DNA of 64,000 nucleotides, taken from positions 1 through 64,000 of the forward strand of contig JAVVEH010000020.1 in the NCBI GenBank assembly GCA_032251435.1. The letters are read 5' to 3'. Position numbers and translations under genes: made by a program. This document shows, in pieces, positions 6,918-17,113 of the stretch (the stretch's first letter is position 1; every line of letters starts with the position of its first letter). The notes under the pieces were generated by a model. That model was not told where the DNA came from. It did no database searches and saw only the letters and a list, made by a program, of their open reading frames with translations. Origin of the DNA: JAVVEH01 sp032251435 (lineage in GTDB: Bacteria > Verrucomicrobiota > Lentisphaeria > Oligosphaerales > MVZH01).

Positions 6918-8912
6918 CTATATCGGCAACACATTGGCGCTTTTGCTCATAAAGACCATGCCGAGAGCGAACATGCTGATCAGGCCCATGCCGGCTCCGA
7001 AACCGGCGGCGAAAACCACACGATACTGCGGCCATTTGTCGCCGAACCATTTTCGACACCCGTAGCGGCCAATCAAGGCCCCGGCGATTGTCGGCAGGAT
7101 CGTGTGCGGCAGAGATTGATCCAGACCCCGGATCATTCCGTACACTAAAAACACCGGCAGGTTGAAGTGGGCTAAAATCGCATAGAGTCCGAAGGCCAGT
7201 CCCAGCCCCGTGAAGAGATAATCAGCCCTGAACGCTTCCATAAACGGATTCACCACGTCTCCAGGCAAGGTGGCGGAATAAATCAAGCCTTGCTGGTAGG
7301 CTTGGAGTTCCCAGAACTCATTGGCGTATGGATAGGACTCGCTGGGAACCGGCCCCAGTGACCAAATAAACTGGGCGAAAAACAGGGTGCCGATGATCAT
7401 CAGCGGATAGGTCAAAATTTCCGCCTTGATCAAGGATGTGAATTTCGCGCCGATCAGTTCCATTTTCCGGAATTGGAGCACTTGGTTGGCGTAATTGTGA
7501 ATCGGAATCGGAGCGAACCAAATCGCCGCGCCTTTGTATCCCGACAGGATAAACGTCGCCTCTTTCAAGAAGGGAATGTTCATCTGCTGGCCGACAATAC
7601 CCTCCATTCGGGCGGAGATGTAACTGATAAACGGGGTCCAGACAAACCCGTAAACAAGCAGAATCCAGAGAGGAAATTCCTTCCCAATGAGAGGACCGCT
7701 ACAGTGATTGACCAGCCAATAGGCCAAGCTAATATAGGTGGCCGTGGAAAACAGGTAGATGGCCACGCCAACCCAGATCGAAAAGTCTCCACGGCCTTCT
7801 GGCGCTTTGAATAGATTGCTCCATTTCATCGATGATTTGCCAAGCTCATCCGCTTCCCGCTTCTTCTTTTGGAAATTTTTATACATATGGATCATGCCGA
7901 TGCCGGCCACGGCGAACAGCAGACCCAAGTGGAAGCTGAAATAGAAGTCCATGGTGTTGGAGCGGACGGTGTCCATGGCGCTCAACCCCGGGGTCCAGCC
8001 GCTGAGAATACCGGCCTTCTGCATGATCGGGTTGGCGATCAACGTGACAATCACACCGAATAAGGAGCCCATGATCGCCCAGAATGGCATCACCATGCCG
8101 GTGATAATCAACCCCAAATCGAAACAAATCATGATCGGCATCGCCGGCAACTTCATCTCAGTGTATCGGGTCAAGTCTACGAACGGCAATGGAATCATGC
8201 GGATTGGCGAGTCCAATATGGCCCCGCTCACGGCGGGTAAGGCGATATACACACTGCCGAAAAGAATGCCCAGAGCGGCACCGGCGGCGAAAATGCGGTA
8301 GCGCCAGGTTTCTTTGTCATCCGAGGCGTCGGCCAGCGCGGTCATGCCGGCCGCCCCTACAGGCGCCATGGGGAAAGGTAATTCCTCAACATCCGCTGTC
8401 AGGCGGAACAAAACATAACCCAGACCGAAATGATCAATGCGCTGAATGGCCATCATCAGACAGGTCATTAGAATCGGCGCCAGCCACTCGACCGTGAAAA
8501 AACTGCGCTTCGCCAAAACCGCGGGATCCGTGGGGCCGTACCAGGACGGGATAAATTCCAAAATCCCCATTTTCCTGAGCTCCTCACTCTGGACGATAAA
8601 TTGCCGGTAAAGCCACCCCTGCCCTCCGGCCGCCATCGCCGCTCCGCACATATAGAAGAGAATAAAGATCTCCGGCCGCTTCAACTTTTTGAAGGCGCGG
8701 CGGGCCACTTCAACGTAGAGAAGCACGGTCACCCACTGGGCCGCCGCGCCCATGTGGAGACCGGCCACCAAACCCATATAAACGGATGCCGGCGCCATCA
8801 CAAAGCCGACAAACAGCCCCATGAGAATGGTGCCTCTGTTGAAGCCGTCCTCGAACGTGTCGGGACGTTTCATCAGATCTCTGAATTCTTGAAACTCTTT
8901 ATCTTCGCGCAT
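6918..8912 (-). CDS. OPT-like multispan membrane transporter (DUF6785/6784 type)
   Basis: 664 residues with about 14 hydrophobic helices spread over the full length. The segment VEELPFPMAPVGAAGMTALA (about residue 174) matches the proline-rich motif in the oligopeptide transporter clan, and the same element appears as ERLPFPLL and ERVAFPLL in the two other large membrane proteins of this window (14098-16068, 25284-27287). The N-terminal FNRGTILMGLFVGFVMAPAS helix and the C-terminal AGALIGRYGCRKWFGDKW loop are also clan-like. OPT members move peptides or metal chelates by cation symport; the substrate here is unknown. It follows the giant FtsX fusion by 18 bp, so the two are probably co-expressed. 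Confidence 0.72.
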   Translation of the reverse strand: MREDKEFQEFRDLMKRPDTFEDGFNRGTILMGLFVGFVMAPASVYMGLVAGLHMGAAAQWVTVLLYVEVARRAFKKLKRPEIFILFYMCGAAMAAGGQGWLYRQFIVQSEELRKMGILEFIPSWYGPTDPAVLAKRSFFTVEWLAPILMTCLMMAIQRIDHFGLGYVLFRLTADVEELPFPMAPVGAAGMTALADASDDKETWRYRIFAAGAALGILFGSVYIALPAVSGAILDSPIRMIPLPFVDLTRYTEMKLPAMPIMICFDLGLIITGMVMPFWAIMGSLFGVIVTLIANPIMQKAGILSGWTPGLSAMDTVRSNTMDFYFSFHLGLLFAVAGIGMIHMYKNFQKKKREADELGKSSMKWSNLFKAPEGRGDFSIWVGVAIYLFSTATYISLAYWLVNHCSGPLIGKEFPLWILLVYGFVWTPFISYISARMEGIVGQQMNIPFLKEATFILSGYKGAAIWFAPIPIHNYANQVLQFRKMELIGAKFTSLIKAEILTYPLMIIGTLFFAQFIWSLGPVPSESYPYANEFWELQAYQQGLIYSATLPGDVVNPFMEAFRADYLFTGLGLAFGLYAILAHFNLPVFLVYGMIRGLDQSLPHTILPTIAGALIGRYGCRKWFGDKWPQYRVVFAAGFGAGMGLISMFALGMVFMSKSANVLPI

Positions 8913-8930
8913 GACTCGTATACCTTAAGA

Positions 8931-11900
8931 TCACTGATTAATGCTGTCCGCTTGGCGGATGTACCTCAGCATGCGTTCCGGGGCGACGTTGCGCCAGCCG
9001 AGCAGTTGTGCCCGGATATTGCCGAGAAAAACACGGTTAAGGCGCCACCAGGAGCGTTCGGGCCCCGCTTGATGATCCAACTGAAACTTCAAATCACAGA
9101 TGTCACCCTCTGAAAGATCAAATCGAATCGCGATATCCTGACGCACACCCAAATCGTAAGGAGCGGGCCAAATGGTGGATTTTAAGCAGACAACGGTCGT
9201 GTCATCACCCTTCTCAAGGCGCACGTTGTCGGAGGTGAAATTGCCGATGGCGCCATCAGCGTGGGCCACTAAATAATCGTAAAGGAAGGCGGCCAGACCC
9301 GGCGCGGCCTTCTGACTGACCGTGAAAGGCAGCAGCCCGCGTATCCGGCGGTCTTTCGGCTGCGGAACCTTCCAGTCCAGATCGCCGCTCGGACTGGCGA
9401 CCTTAGTGGCCATATACGCCGGCACCAGCGCCGATAAAATCACCACCAACAGCACCAGTCCCATGGTCAGAATCACATTGGATCCGGAGTAGTTCAGGGT
9501 GATGCCGCCCATCAGGTCAAATTTAGTCAGAACGGTGGCCACGCCTTGACCGATGATATACCCAAAGACCGATCCCATGACCCCATAGGTCAGCGCTTCC
9601 GCTAAGAACAACACACCGATATGCCGGGGCGCCAACCCGAGACTGCTGTAGATGTAGATTTCTTTCTTACGTTCGGCAATAGAGTTGAGCATGGTGTTGA
9701 AAATAATCAGGGCGGCGATAAGAATGGGAATAAAAATTTTCCGGGGCGCTTTAGGAATCAAGGGCGTGGAAACAATCACCTTGACACCATCCGCGGCGCC
9801 ATAATACAAGGGATAAGCGATATCCTTCACCAGCGCGTCGGCGATCGTCTTGGAGGTTTCCGAACCGGTTTTGGATCGAATGACGATACTGCGGAGGCTG
9901 GCGCCCAGATCGTTCGCCAACGCGACAGGCAGAATGATCACCTCGTCACCGGAAACGTGGATAAGCGTGGGATCAGGCTCCGCCATCTGGCCGCTGGCCA
10001 TGGTTGTTTCCATGGTGGATTGATCACCCATGACCCAGTCGTCTTTTTGGACCGAATAATCCAAGGGAAGAATGGTCCGGCCATCCAGCTTGTTGACGTG
10101 TGTTTCCAGCGCCCGCGGGTCGAATGTGTCAATCACTTTCAGCGGGGTTCCCGCGACGACAACCTCAGTGCCCTTGGCCGCGCCCAGTCTTTGAGCGGTC
10201 ACGGTCGAGATGTAACAGCCGCCCCCTTCGGCAAACTGTTCCCAATGGTTTAGAACGGCTGGAATCGCCGTGATAAATTTATCTTCTCTTGGATCCAGCC
10301 CCAAACCGGCTTTCAGTGTCGCCAACTGGTTAGTCTTGGCGTTGCGGACATGAATGCGCCATTCCGGTGTGTGCGGTGAGACCGCCCAGTAGCGGCCGAT
10401 AACTTCTTTGCCCTCGCCCAGCATGTTGGCGACACTCTCCAGGGTGTTATTATCCAGCGGCATCTCACTGGGATGTTGCAGGAGCACCCCGTTATGATTG
10501 GACTGGACACCTTCCAACGTGGCCGTCCGTTTGTTTTGATAGGTGGAGGAAGAGGTGAAGCAGAGCAGCGAGAAGGTCACCAGGACGATGGTCAAACCGG
10601 TGAGCATGGTCCGGACAAACCGCTTGCGCATATTGGCGATTCCCAGCCAAATCGCGCTCATGATAACCCCCCCGCGCCCGGTTTGCGCGCCGCTGGCCTC
10701 GGCCAGTGTGCCGCGGCGGAGTTCTTCCATGTCCGCCCGGAATTTTCTTAAAATCATGTTGATGACGGAAACACTCAGCAAAAGCACCATAAACGCGATG
10801 AGAATAACCGCCGGCATGCTGGTGATTTTGAAACCGGGATGGAAACTGGCCAACGCGAAAAACATGATCACGAAAATCATCATGGCTTTGCTGATCTGTT
10901 TGGCGATTTCCGGGGAGGCGAAAAGCAGGCGCTCCATGGCGATGGAAAAAGGCACGAGAAGCAAAAGCAGGAAAATCGCTCCACGCGTCACATCGTTGGC
11001 TTGATCTTGAGCGGCTTGGTAAACCCGGATTTCATTAGCCAAGGCGACCGTCGCCGCGCGTTTGTACGCCGCTCCCTGGTCCGCCGCGTAGGCTTCATCA
11101 GCTTTTTTGAGCCACTCTCTGGTCTCTTCGTGGATCTCACGGATCGCTTTACAAACCACGCCCGCTCCTTCCAGGCGGCGGAGACGCCACTCGTCTATAA
11201 GGAAAAAGTCACGGGCGGAAATCAATTCAGGCAAGGCCGGGAGGGGCTTGTCGGAGGGAAACCCTTTTTTGAGAGCGACTTGAAGGGATTCCCCGGACTC
11301 AAGCAGATCGTCCGGCACATTCATCAACGCCATCCGGTTCTTGCCCCCGCCTTTACCGAGGATCACCTGGTAGTGTGTTCCCGGCTCAACTAAGGCGAAC
11401 ATGGGATGCTGAACGGGGCCCCAGAAATGTTTCTTGGGAACGCCGCCACGCCTGACATCAAAGAGTTTACTGATACTCATGGGGGCTTGATAACGCGGGT
11501 CGCGGAAGACCGGCCCGTTCAGTTCAACACACTCGAACGTGTCCGCTCTGAGGGGCGCCAACGGCGCTTTCTGGTTCATGTTATACTGGTTGGCCTCGTC
11601 ACTGGCCAGCATGCTGGTGATTTTGACGATGGAGCGGGCAATGCGTCCATGCTCATCCAACTCATACCCTTTCAGCCGCCGATTCCGAGCGGGCCAGTTG
11701 GTGTCGGCGGGTTTCGGTCTGAAACGGAAGCGCCCGTCCGACCCGGTTAGAACAAACTCGTGTCCGCGCATGGCGACAACTTGCGGCTGAGTGGGATTGC
11801 CGTTAAAGGTGGTCACCAACATCCCCGGCCGCGGGGTGCGGGCGATGGTCTCGGCCACGGATTCACTGACCAGCACGCCGTCAGGCATGCGCCATTTCGG

Positions 11901-14057
11901 GAACGTGCCACCCCGCACCAGATCCGGAACCGGTTCGAACGACGGATCATTCAACATCATCTCGACGAGCAGGGCGGTCATTCTTATCTGAGGAGCGAGA
12001 CGGTCCCAATCCAAGCGGTCATACGTGTCCTGTGGGGTGTCCAGACGGTGACGGATGCTCTCTAATGTCGACCACGTGACGCCGGTCATTTGGAAACTTC
12101 CAGCCACATTCGTGAGCAGGGCCGTGCGCTGGATGGACAGAGAACCGGCGTCAACACCACTTTGAATGGATTCCTGGTTGACGATTTTGTTGACGAGCAT
12201 CTCAATTTGCTCTTCCTTAAGGTCAGGAAGTTCCGCGGCCAGAACGCGGAACGCCGCTTCTTCAAGCTGAACCGCGCCTTGTCCTTTTTCCATACTCACA
12301 CCGGTGATGATGCGCTGGACAGCCGCGTCATCGAGTCCGGGAATGCTGTCCTTAATCACCTGTTCGGTGGTGGCGCCTTCCAGCGCTTCCGTGTTAAGAA
12401 TCTTTTTGACGAGTTGCTGCAGCCCGTCCGCCCGGAGCCCCAGAGCGGCCAAGCGTTCCCCGGCGATATCGGCGTACGGATTATCCGTGTCTTTAAGAAC
12501 CTTTTTAAGCCAGCGGGTGAATTGCCGTCCGGACCGGTTGTAGTTCATAAAATGCGCGTCGCACATGAATGACGGTCCGACATTGATGCCGCTGTCAGAA
12601 AGGTCAATCCCCAAGACAAACGGGATGGCGACAGGATCCGGGGCGGTTATGCCCATGCCGGCCAGAACCTCCGCGCGCGTGTTGTCATAGCTTTTAAACA
12701 GCAGCGGTTGCTGTTTAATCTCAGTTAATTGCGTGTTCACCCGGTGCCGCAGCTTCTCCCAGACAACGCGGCATTCGTCTTCGAGTCCCTCGGGAAGCGT
12801 GCCTTTGGAAATGATCCCGCTGAGAATGGAATCCAATTCAGCCTTGCGATCAAGTTTCTCTTCCTTAAGAGCGGTCGCGGCTTTTGATTCGTCGCCTTTA
12901 AGATGAACTTCATCCAGACGGAGGGCGAATATTTCCTCGCGGAGACCGAGAATTTCCGGGCTGAGGATATCCTTGACATACCGCTGGAGTTCCTTATAGT
13001 CACCGGTGTCGGCCAGTTGTGGAAGCGCGGTCGTGTAGTCAGCGCCCAGCGCTTCCACCTGCGCGGCCAGCTTCTCGTACTCCGCGGTGCTGTCCAAAAT
13101 GCTCTTCTCATAAGCTTGGCGTGTCAGGTCATCCGGGGTGATTGACAGCATACCCATCAGCTCCCGGGTCCCCAGCAGATTGAACCCGAAAGCGTCAACG
13201 AAAGCGACAATCACGCCTCGTTTCGGGGGGTGTTGGCTGAGGTGATCCAAAAACCGCAAGAGGAAGGCGGCGTCAACCGCGTTGTCGGCGCCGGGCGCCA
13301 GGCCGGGAATAATGCTCATGGCATCGTATCTGGCGATCAACAGGACAGGCTTAAGGGCCGGATCAGTCCCCGGCACCAAGGCGAGCAGATTCTCACCTGT
13401 TTTTTCAACCCATTCGCCGTCGCAATGAATCGTCACATCGCCGGTGATCGTCTGCCGCCGTATGGCCTCGGCCAATGACCCGTCCGGAATGTAATACCGC
13501 GGCTTATAAATCGATGTGTAGAGCGGCACGCTGGCGCTGTCATCAGGGGACCCCAGCAGCAAGACCGCGTCGGCGCCAAACTCAAAAGCCCGCAACCATG
13601 TGCCCTCATCATAGACCGACATCTCAATGGCGGCGATAGCGCCCCGTAGCGACTTCGCCGGCAATTCATCGTATTGTCCGGTCCCGATATACATGATGTT
13701 GCCGCTGATGCCTTCCGGCGGGGTGGTTTTCATACGGACATTGTCCGGCCAGACAGGATAGACCTGGTGGGTTCCTGAAAATTCGCCCGCGGTGATGGTC
13801 AGTTCCGACCGCCGGGTTTCGGGAACCATCACGGGAAATGGCTGGCGTATCAGCCGCTTGACCGCGGGATAGGTTTCAATACGCGCGGCCAGCATTTCCT
13901 TGGCCGCGGCGTGCCCGGGGGATCCGAGCAGGCGGGACGGCGCCGCGCACAGCGCTTGTGTGTCGTTTTTGACATCCGCAATGAAGTCAGCGGCGAAGAC
14001 GCTGCTGGAACAGAGGGCGGCGGCGAGAAAAAAGAGTGTTTTCTTCTTGAGAGGCAT
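8931..14057 (-). CDS. Giant fusion: degenerate M28-like domain plus FtsX permease
   Basis: 1708 residues from the ATG at 14057, chosen because a clear signal peptide follows (MPLKKKTLFFLAAALCSSSVFA). Residues 25-310 resemble an M28 aminopeptidase with its PA-like insert, but the metal-site residues look lost: the HxD box is RYDA (about 243), the GADDN box is GADNA, and the EE pair is DAFGF (about 288). A long helical, Lys/Glu-rich middle follows, then three helices around 1025-1110. The FtsX module has its first helix at about 1140-1165 and three more at about 1435-1580 (NTMLNSIAERKKEIYIYSSLG). About 130 soluble residues end the protein. It is probably an exporter whose large outer domain binds peptides without cutting them. 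It lies between two OPT-like transporters. Confidence 0.8.
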   Translation of the reverse strand: MPLKKKTLFFLAAALCSSSVFAADFIADVKNDTQALCAAPSRLLGSPGHAAAKEMLAARIETYPAVKRLIRQPFPVMVPETRRSELTITAGEFSGTHQVYPVWPDNVRMKTTPPEGISGNIMYIGTGQYDELPAKSLRGAIAAIEMSVYDEGTWLRAFEFGADAVLLLGSPDDSASVPLYTSIYKPRYYIPDGSLAEAIRRQTITGDVTIHCDGEWVEKTGENLLALVPGTDPALKPVLLIARYDAMSIIPGLAPGADNAVDAAFLLRFLDHLSQHPPKRGVIVAFVDAFGFNLLGTRELMGMLSITPDDLTRQAYEKSILDSTAEYEKLAAQVEALGADYTTALPQLADTGDYKELQRYVKDILSPEILGLREEIFALRLDEVHLKGDESKAATALKEEKLDRKAELDSILSGIISKGTLPEGLEDECRVVWEKLRHRVNTQLTEIKQQPLLFKSYDNTRAEVLAGMGITAPDPVAIPFVLGIDLSDSGINVGPSFMCDAHFMNYNRSGRQFTRWLKKVLKDTDNPYADIAGERLAALGLRADGLQQLVKKILNTEALEGATTEQVIKDSIPGLDDAAVQRIITGVSMEKGQGAVQLEEAAFRVLAAELPDLKEEQIEMLVNKIVNQESIQSGVDAGSLSIQRTALLTNVAGSFQMTGVTWSTLESIRHRLDTPQDTYDRLDWDRLAPQIRMTALLVEMMLNDPSFEPVPDLVRGGTFPKWRMPDGVLVSESVAETIARTPRPGMLVTTFNGNPTQPQVVAMRGHEFVLTGSDGRFRFRPKPADTNWPARNRRLKGYELDEHGRIARSIVKITSMLASDEANQYNMNQKAPLAPLRADTFECVELNGPVFRDPRYQAPMSISKLFDVRRGGVPKKHFWGPVQHPMFALVEPGTHYQVILGKGGGKNRMALMNVPDDLLESGESLQVALKKGFPSDKPLPALPELISARDFFLIDEWRLRRLEGAGVVCKAIREIHEETREWLKKADEAYAADQGAAYKRAATVALANEIRVYQAAQDQANDVTRGAIFLLLLLVPFSIAMERLLFASPEIAKQISKAMMIFVIMFFALASFHPGFKITSMPAVILIAFMVLLLSVSVINMILRKFRADMEELRRGTLAEASGAQTGRGGVIMSAIWLGIANMRKRFVRTMLTGLTIVLVTFSLLCFTSSSTYQNKRTATLEGVQSNHNGVLLQHPSEMPLDNNTLESVANMLGEGKEVIGRYWAVSPHTPEWRIHVRNAKTNQLATLKAGLGLDPREDKFITAIPAVLNHWEQFAEGGGCYISTVTAQRLGAAKGTEVVVAGTPLKVIDTFDPRALETHVNKLDGRTILPLDYSVQKDDWVMGDQSTMETTMASGQMAEPDPTLIHVSGDEVIILPVALANDLGASLRSIVIRSKTGSETSKTIADALVKDIAYPLYYGAADGVKVIVSTPLIPKAPRKIFIPILIAALIIFNTMLNSIAERKKEIYIYSSLGLAPRHIGVLFLAEALTYGVMGSVFGYIIGQGVATVLTKFDLMGGITLNYSGSNVILTMGLVLLVVILSALVPAYMATKVASPSGDLDWKVPQPKDRRIRGLLPFTVSQKAAPGLAAFLYDYLVAHADGAIGNFTSDNVRLEKGDDTTVVCLKSTIWPAPYDLGVRQDIAIRFDLSEGDICDLKFQLDHQAGPERSWWRLNRVFLGNIRAQLLGWRNVAPERMLRYIRQADSINQ

Positions 14058-14097
14058 AGGATTTCTAACCAATATCCCGGATAAACATATTTCCAAA

Positions 14098-16068
14098 CTA
14101 GATTTTAAGATGCCCGATTTCGGCGGGATCGCCACCTAACCAAATGAGTATGGCGGGCACGGCCGCCCAAAGGATGGCGGCGAAAACTTCCCCGAGAATA
14201 AGCCCGAGGAATAACGGTTTTCCCAGACGGTAGGCTTTGGCGCCGCCATAAATGACGATGGATCGCTTGATAGCCCAGCCCAGAAAAATACAGGGCCAAA
14301 GAGTAAAGAAAAATTCGGCGTGAATGACAATCAGACCGGCTGGATGCAAAGGCCACATGGGACTCAGCAGGCAGGCGATCTGAAGCCCGATGGCGAGGAA
14401 AAAGCCGAACAGGGTGTGCCCCAGGCGACTGTGCTGGGCGTTGTTCCAACTGTCACGGGAAAACGCCTTCAAGGGGCTGTGAATCAACTGCTCGATGGCA
14501 TTGGGATCGCCGATACTGTGCCGACCGCTCATGGCTGTCGCATTGGTGTAGCCCATGTGAATGTGGACGGCGCCGGCGACGAGCAAGCCGAGCAAAATCA
14601 AGATAAAAAATCCCTTCGCCAACCGGGCGTGCGCCTTCGGACCGCTGTCCCGGTCAACACCGAAGCCGTGCATGGCGGTGACCGCGGCGCTCACTTTGGA
14701 GGCGCTGGATTGAAGCATCAGATCAACCGCGCTGGTCAGGAAAATCGCTTTGCCAGTGAGCCAGCCGATGGGCATCATGCTGAGGATTGTGCCCACTTCC
14801 AGAGTGGATGCGAAAACGGGTATGCCGGTTTCAGCGACCATCCGGGCCAGCACCAGACTGGTGATCACCACCATCACGACCGCCAGCAATGCGAACAGGA
14901 TTGAATTCCCGGCCCAGACTTGCCAAATCAGCAGGCCAAGGCAACCGAGGCAAAACATCAGCCCCGCCGCCCGGTTCCGCCGATCCACGTCATCGCGCGC
15001 CGGTCTGAACATGGCCTTGGCGACCGCCAGCCATTGGCGCCGCCCGAGCCAGATAATGACCAGGGCCATGCCCATGACGGCGCCGCTGCGATGATCCAGC
15101 CGCGCCGCGTCACCATGAAAGGGGGCGAAGTACTGGTAACCTAAAACCCGGTACGCCGAATAAACGATGACCGTGAACCACAGTGAAAAGGAGATACGGC
15201 TGGGGACAAAGTAGGTGATGCCGAGAATGACGAAGATGATCCGGCCGGATTTCACATACCAGGGAATGCGACCCAGCATGCCTGGGAAAATTTCCCAGAA
15301 CGCCCAACTGAATCCGGGATCCGGAAACGCGCCCTTTGTGTGAAGGCTCAGACCTTTGAGTAAATAGATGAAAAAGACCGTCAGCGCACCGAACCAGAAC
15401 AGTTTGCTGCGGAAGAGAGCCGGGAACCGCCCGCCGTCATCCGGGGTTTCAATCAACGCCTGCTGGACGGATAGCAGCGGGAAGGGCAAGCGCTCGTTAT
15501 CCCGCCATTGCGGAAAGACAATCAGCGAAAGGCCAATCATCATTAACACACAGGTGGCGATCATGCTTCCCCAGGCGACCGCCGGCTTCAACCAGGCCCC
15601 CCATGGGATGGGCTCACCTTCATCCAGTTCATCGACCATCGCCTCTGAAACGGGCGCGCGGGCGCCGAATTCAACCGGATCAAGATAGAGCGCCGAGGGC
15701 AAATCCATCTCGGCGTGGATGTCAGCCAACGCTTTGTCTTCGCAGATGATCTTGTTACTGGCCGCCAGCGAATGGGGGAGTGAACTCATGACGGCGGTCG
15801 ATGAACAGGCCACCACAATGATGGCGAAAATCAGGGCCAACTGGCGCACAGTCAAAGCCATGGGCGGCATCGCCCAGCGCAAAAACGGATTGATGAACAG
15901 CGCCAGAATCGTGATCATCGCGACACCGGCGGTCGGTAAATAATTGTCGGCGATGGCGGAATTCTGTAACAGGTAGTTGTTGAACGGCTGGCAGAACCAG
16001 ATCGTGAAGGCGCAAGCCAACCCGATGAGAACCGCGACAAGTGTTCGTGTGAATGAAAGTTTGTTCAT
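14098..16068 (-). CDS. OPT-like multispan membrane transporter (DUF6785/6784 type)
   Basis: 656 residues and about 14 predicted helices. It is clearly homologous to 25284-27287: both have PFNN near residue 28, INPFLRW/INPLLRR, IPW-AW followed by a helix, and FPQWR-NERLPFPLL (the OPT-like proline motif). A later segment RMVAETGIPVFAST and a GAVHIHMGYTNAT loop are also shared. It is the first gene of the eight-gene minus-strand cluster, with 130 bp to the divergent-side AraC regulator upstream and 40 bp to the giant fusion downstream. Transport of peptides or similar solutes is likely by clan membership only. Confidence 0.75.
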   Translation of the reverse strand: MNKLSFTRTLVAVLIGLACAFTIWFCQPFNNYLLQNSAIADNYLPTAGVAMITILALFINPFLRWAMPPMALTVRQLALIFAIIVVACSSTAVMSSLPHSLAASNKIICEDKALADIHAEMDLPSALYLDPVEFGARAPVSEAMVDELDEGEPIPWGAWLKPAVAWGSMIATCVLMMIGLSLIVFPQWRDNERLPFPLLSVQQALIETPDDGGRFPALFRSKLFWFGALTVFFIYLLKGLSLHTKGAFPDPGFSWAFWEIFPGMLGRIPWYVKSGRIIFVILGITYFVPSRISFSLWFTVIVYSAYRVLGYQYFAPFHGDAARLDHRSGAVMGMALVIIWLGRRQWLAVAKAMFRPARDDVDRRNRAAGLMFCLGCLGLLIWQVWAGNSILFALLAVVMVVITSLVLARMVAETGIPVFASTLEVGTILSMMPIGWLTGKAIFLTSAVDLMLQSSASKVSAAVTAMHGFGVDRDSGPKAHARLAKGFFILILLGLLVAGAVHIHMGYTNATAMSGRHSIGDPNAIEQLIHSPLKAFSRDSWNNAQHSRLGHTLFGFFLAIGLQIACLLSPMWPLHPAGLIVIHAEFFFTLWPCIFLGWAIKRSIVIYGGAKAYRLGKPLFLGLILGEVFAAILWAAVPAILIWLGGDPAEIGHLKI

Positions 16069-16197
16069 TAATAAGCTTTTCTGTCCTGCGGCACTTCTTT
16101 ATTTACAGTCTCATAATAGCATTCGGGCGAAAAGTAGGAAACAATAACTGTGAAGAGTTTTTTTTCAACCGGTTGGTAGACAAATATGGGCACAAAA

Positions 16198-17109
16198 TCA
16201 GAGCGGCGTGTCCTGTGCTTCTGTCAAGCATTTTTTGCGAAACTGTCCCGGGCGCATCCCGACATGCCGATGGAACAAATTGGAGAAGGAATACGCGCTT
16301 TTATATCCCAGCTCGCCGGCGATCGTCTCAATGGTGTAATCCGTGGACAAAAGCAGCGACGAAGCCTTGTCCAATCGGTTTTTGATGACCAGATCCATCG
16401 GCCCCATGCCAAGTTCATTTTTAAACAGCCGGTTCAACGTGCGCGGGGGGAGACCCGTCTTCTTGGCCATCACTGAAACGCTCCATTTCGCCTGGGGAAC
16501 ATTATGAATTTCCACCGCCAGTTTTTGAATGGCCAGGGATCGCCGACTTGGTTTTTTGACCGCGGCGCTGCGCAATTCGCGGTGAATCAGTTGGCCCAAA
16601 GCATGCGAGTTTTCCAAGGCGCCAAGCTGGGAGACCACTGTTTGTTTCTGGCGGGCCTCCATGATCCGGCTGACCAGCAACAGCATATGAACCGTGGACT
16701 CGTACGGGCGCATGTAAGGCCCCCGTTGAACCAGCGGATCCCAAACCGGGTGGTCGAGCAGGGTGAAATAGATCCACCAGCTTTTAGCCGAGCGGTTGCC
16801 GCGGGAATACAGTGTTCCTTTGGGGCAGAACGACAGCGTTCCCGGCTTCTGAATGAGTCTTCTTTTTCCCAACCGCACATTGAGTTCTCCCTGCAAAACG
16901 AGTACCAGGCAGTGATCCTGCGCCCGTGTCGGCGGGTGAGCGGGATAGGACACTTTGCGGGCCAGCCCGACCGATATGACTTTGGCGTCGAAGAGCGGCT
17001 GGGCCAGGAAACGGGCCCACAGATTTTCCCGATGGAGCTGCTCCGTTGTGTTCCGGGTGATAGTCTGAAAGGGAATGTCGAATTCCACTCGTTGAATTTC
17101 CGGAAGCAT
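16198..17109 (-). CDS. AraC-family transcriptional regulator
   Basis: 303 residues. The N-terminal half is cupin-like (a HPPTRAQDHCLVLVLQGEL strand and GTLSFCPKGTLYS), the ligand-sensing part in this family. The last 100 residues hold the two helix-turn-helix units: SVSVMAKKTGLPPRTLNRLFKNEL and IETIAGELGYKSAYSFSNLFHRHVGMRPGQFRK. It starts four bases after the YdjY-like gene ends, so these two form an operon on the minus strand. It lies just upstream of the eight-gene cluster and could control it, or could instead sense a sugar for the plus-strand catabolic run that begins at 18378. It resembles the regulator at 40337-41221. Confidence 0.9.
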   Translation of the reverse strand: MLPEIQRVEFDIPFQTITRNTTEQLHRENLWARFLAQPLFDAKVISVGLARKVSYPAHPPTRAQDHCLVLVLQGELNVRLGKRRLIQKPGTLSFCPKGTLYSRGNRSAKSWWIYFTLLDHPVWDPLVQRGPYMRPYESTVHMLLLVSRIMEARQKQTVVSQLGALENSHALGQLIHRELRSAAVKKPSRRSLAIQKLAVEIHNVPQAKWSVSVMAKKTGLPPRTLNRLFKNELGMGPMDLVIKNRLDKASSLLLSTDYTIETIAGELGYKSAYSFSNLFHRHVGMRPGQFRKKCLTEAQDTPL

Positions 17110-17113
17110 GCGC

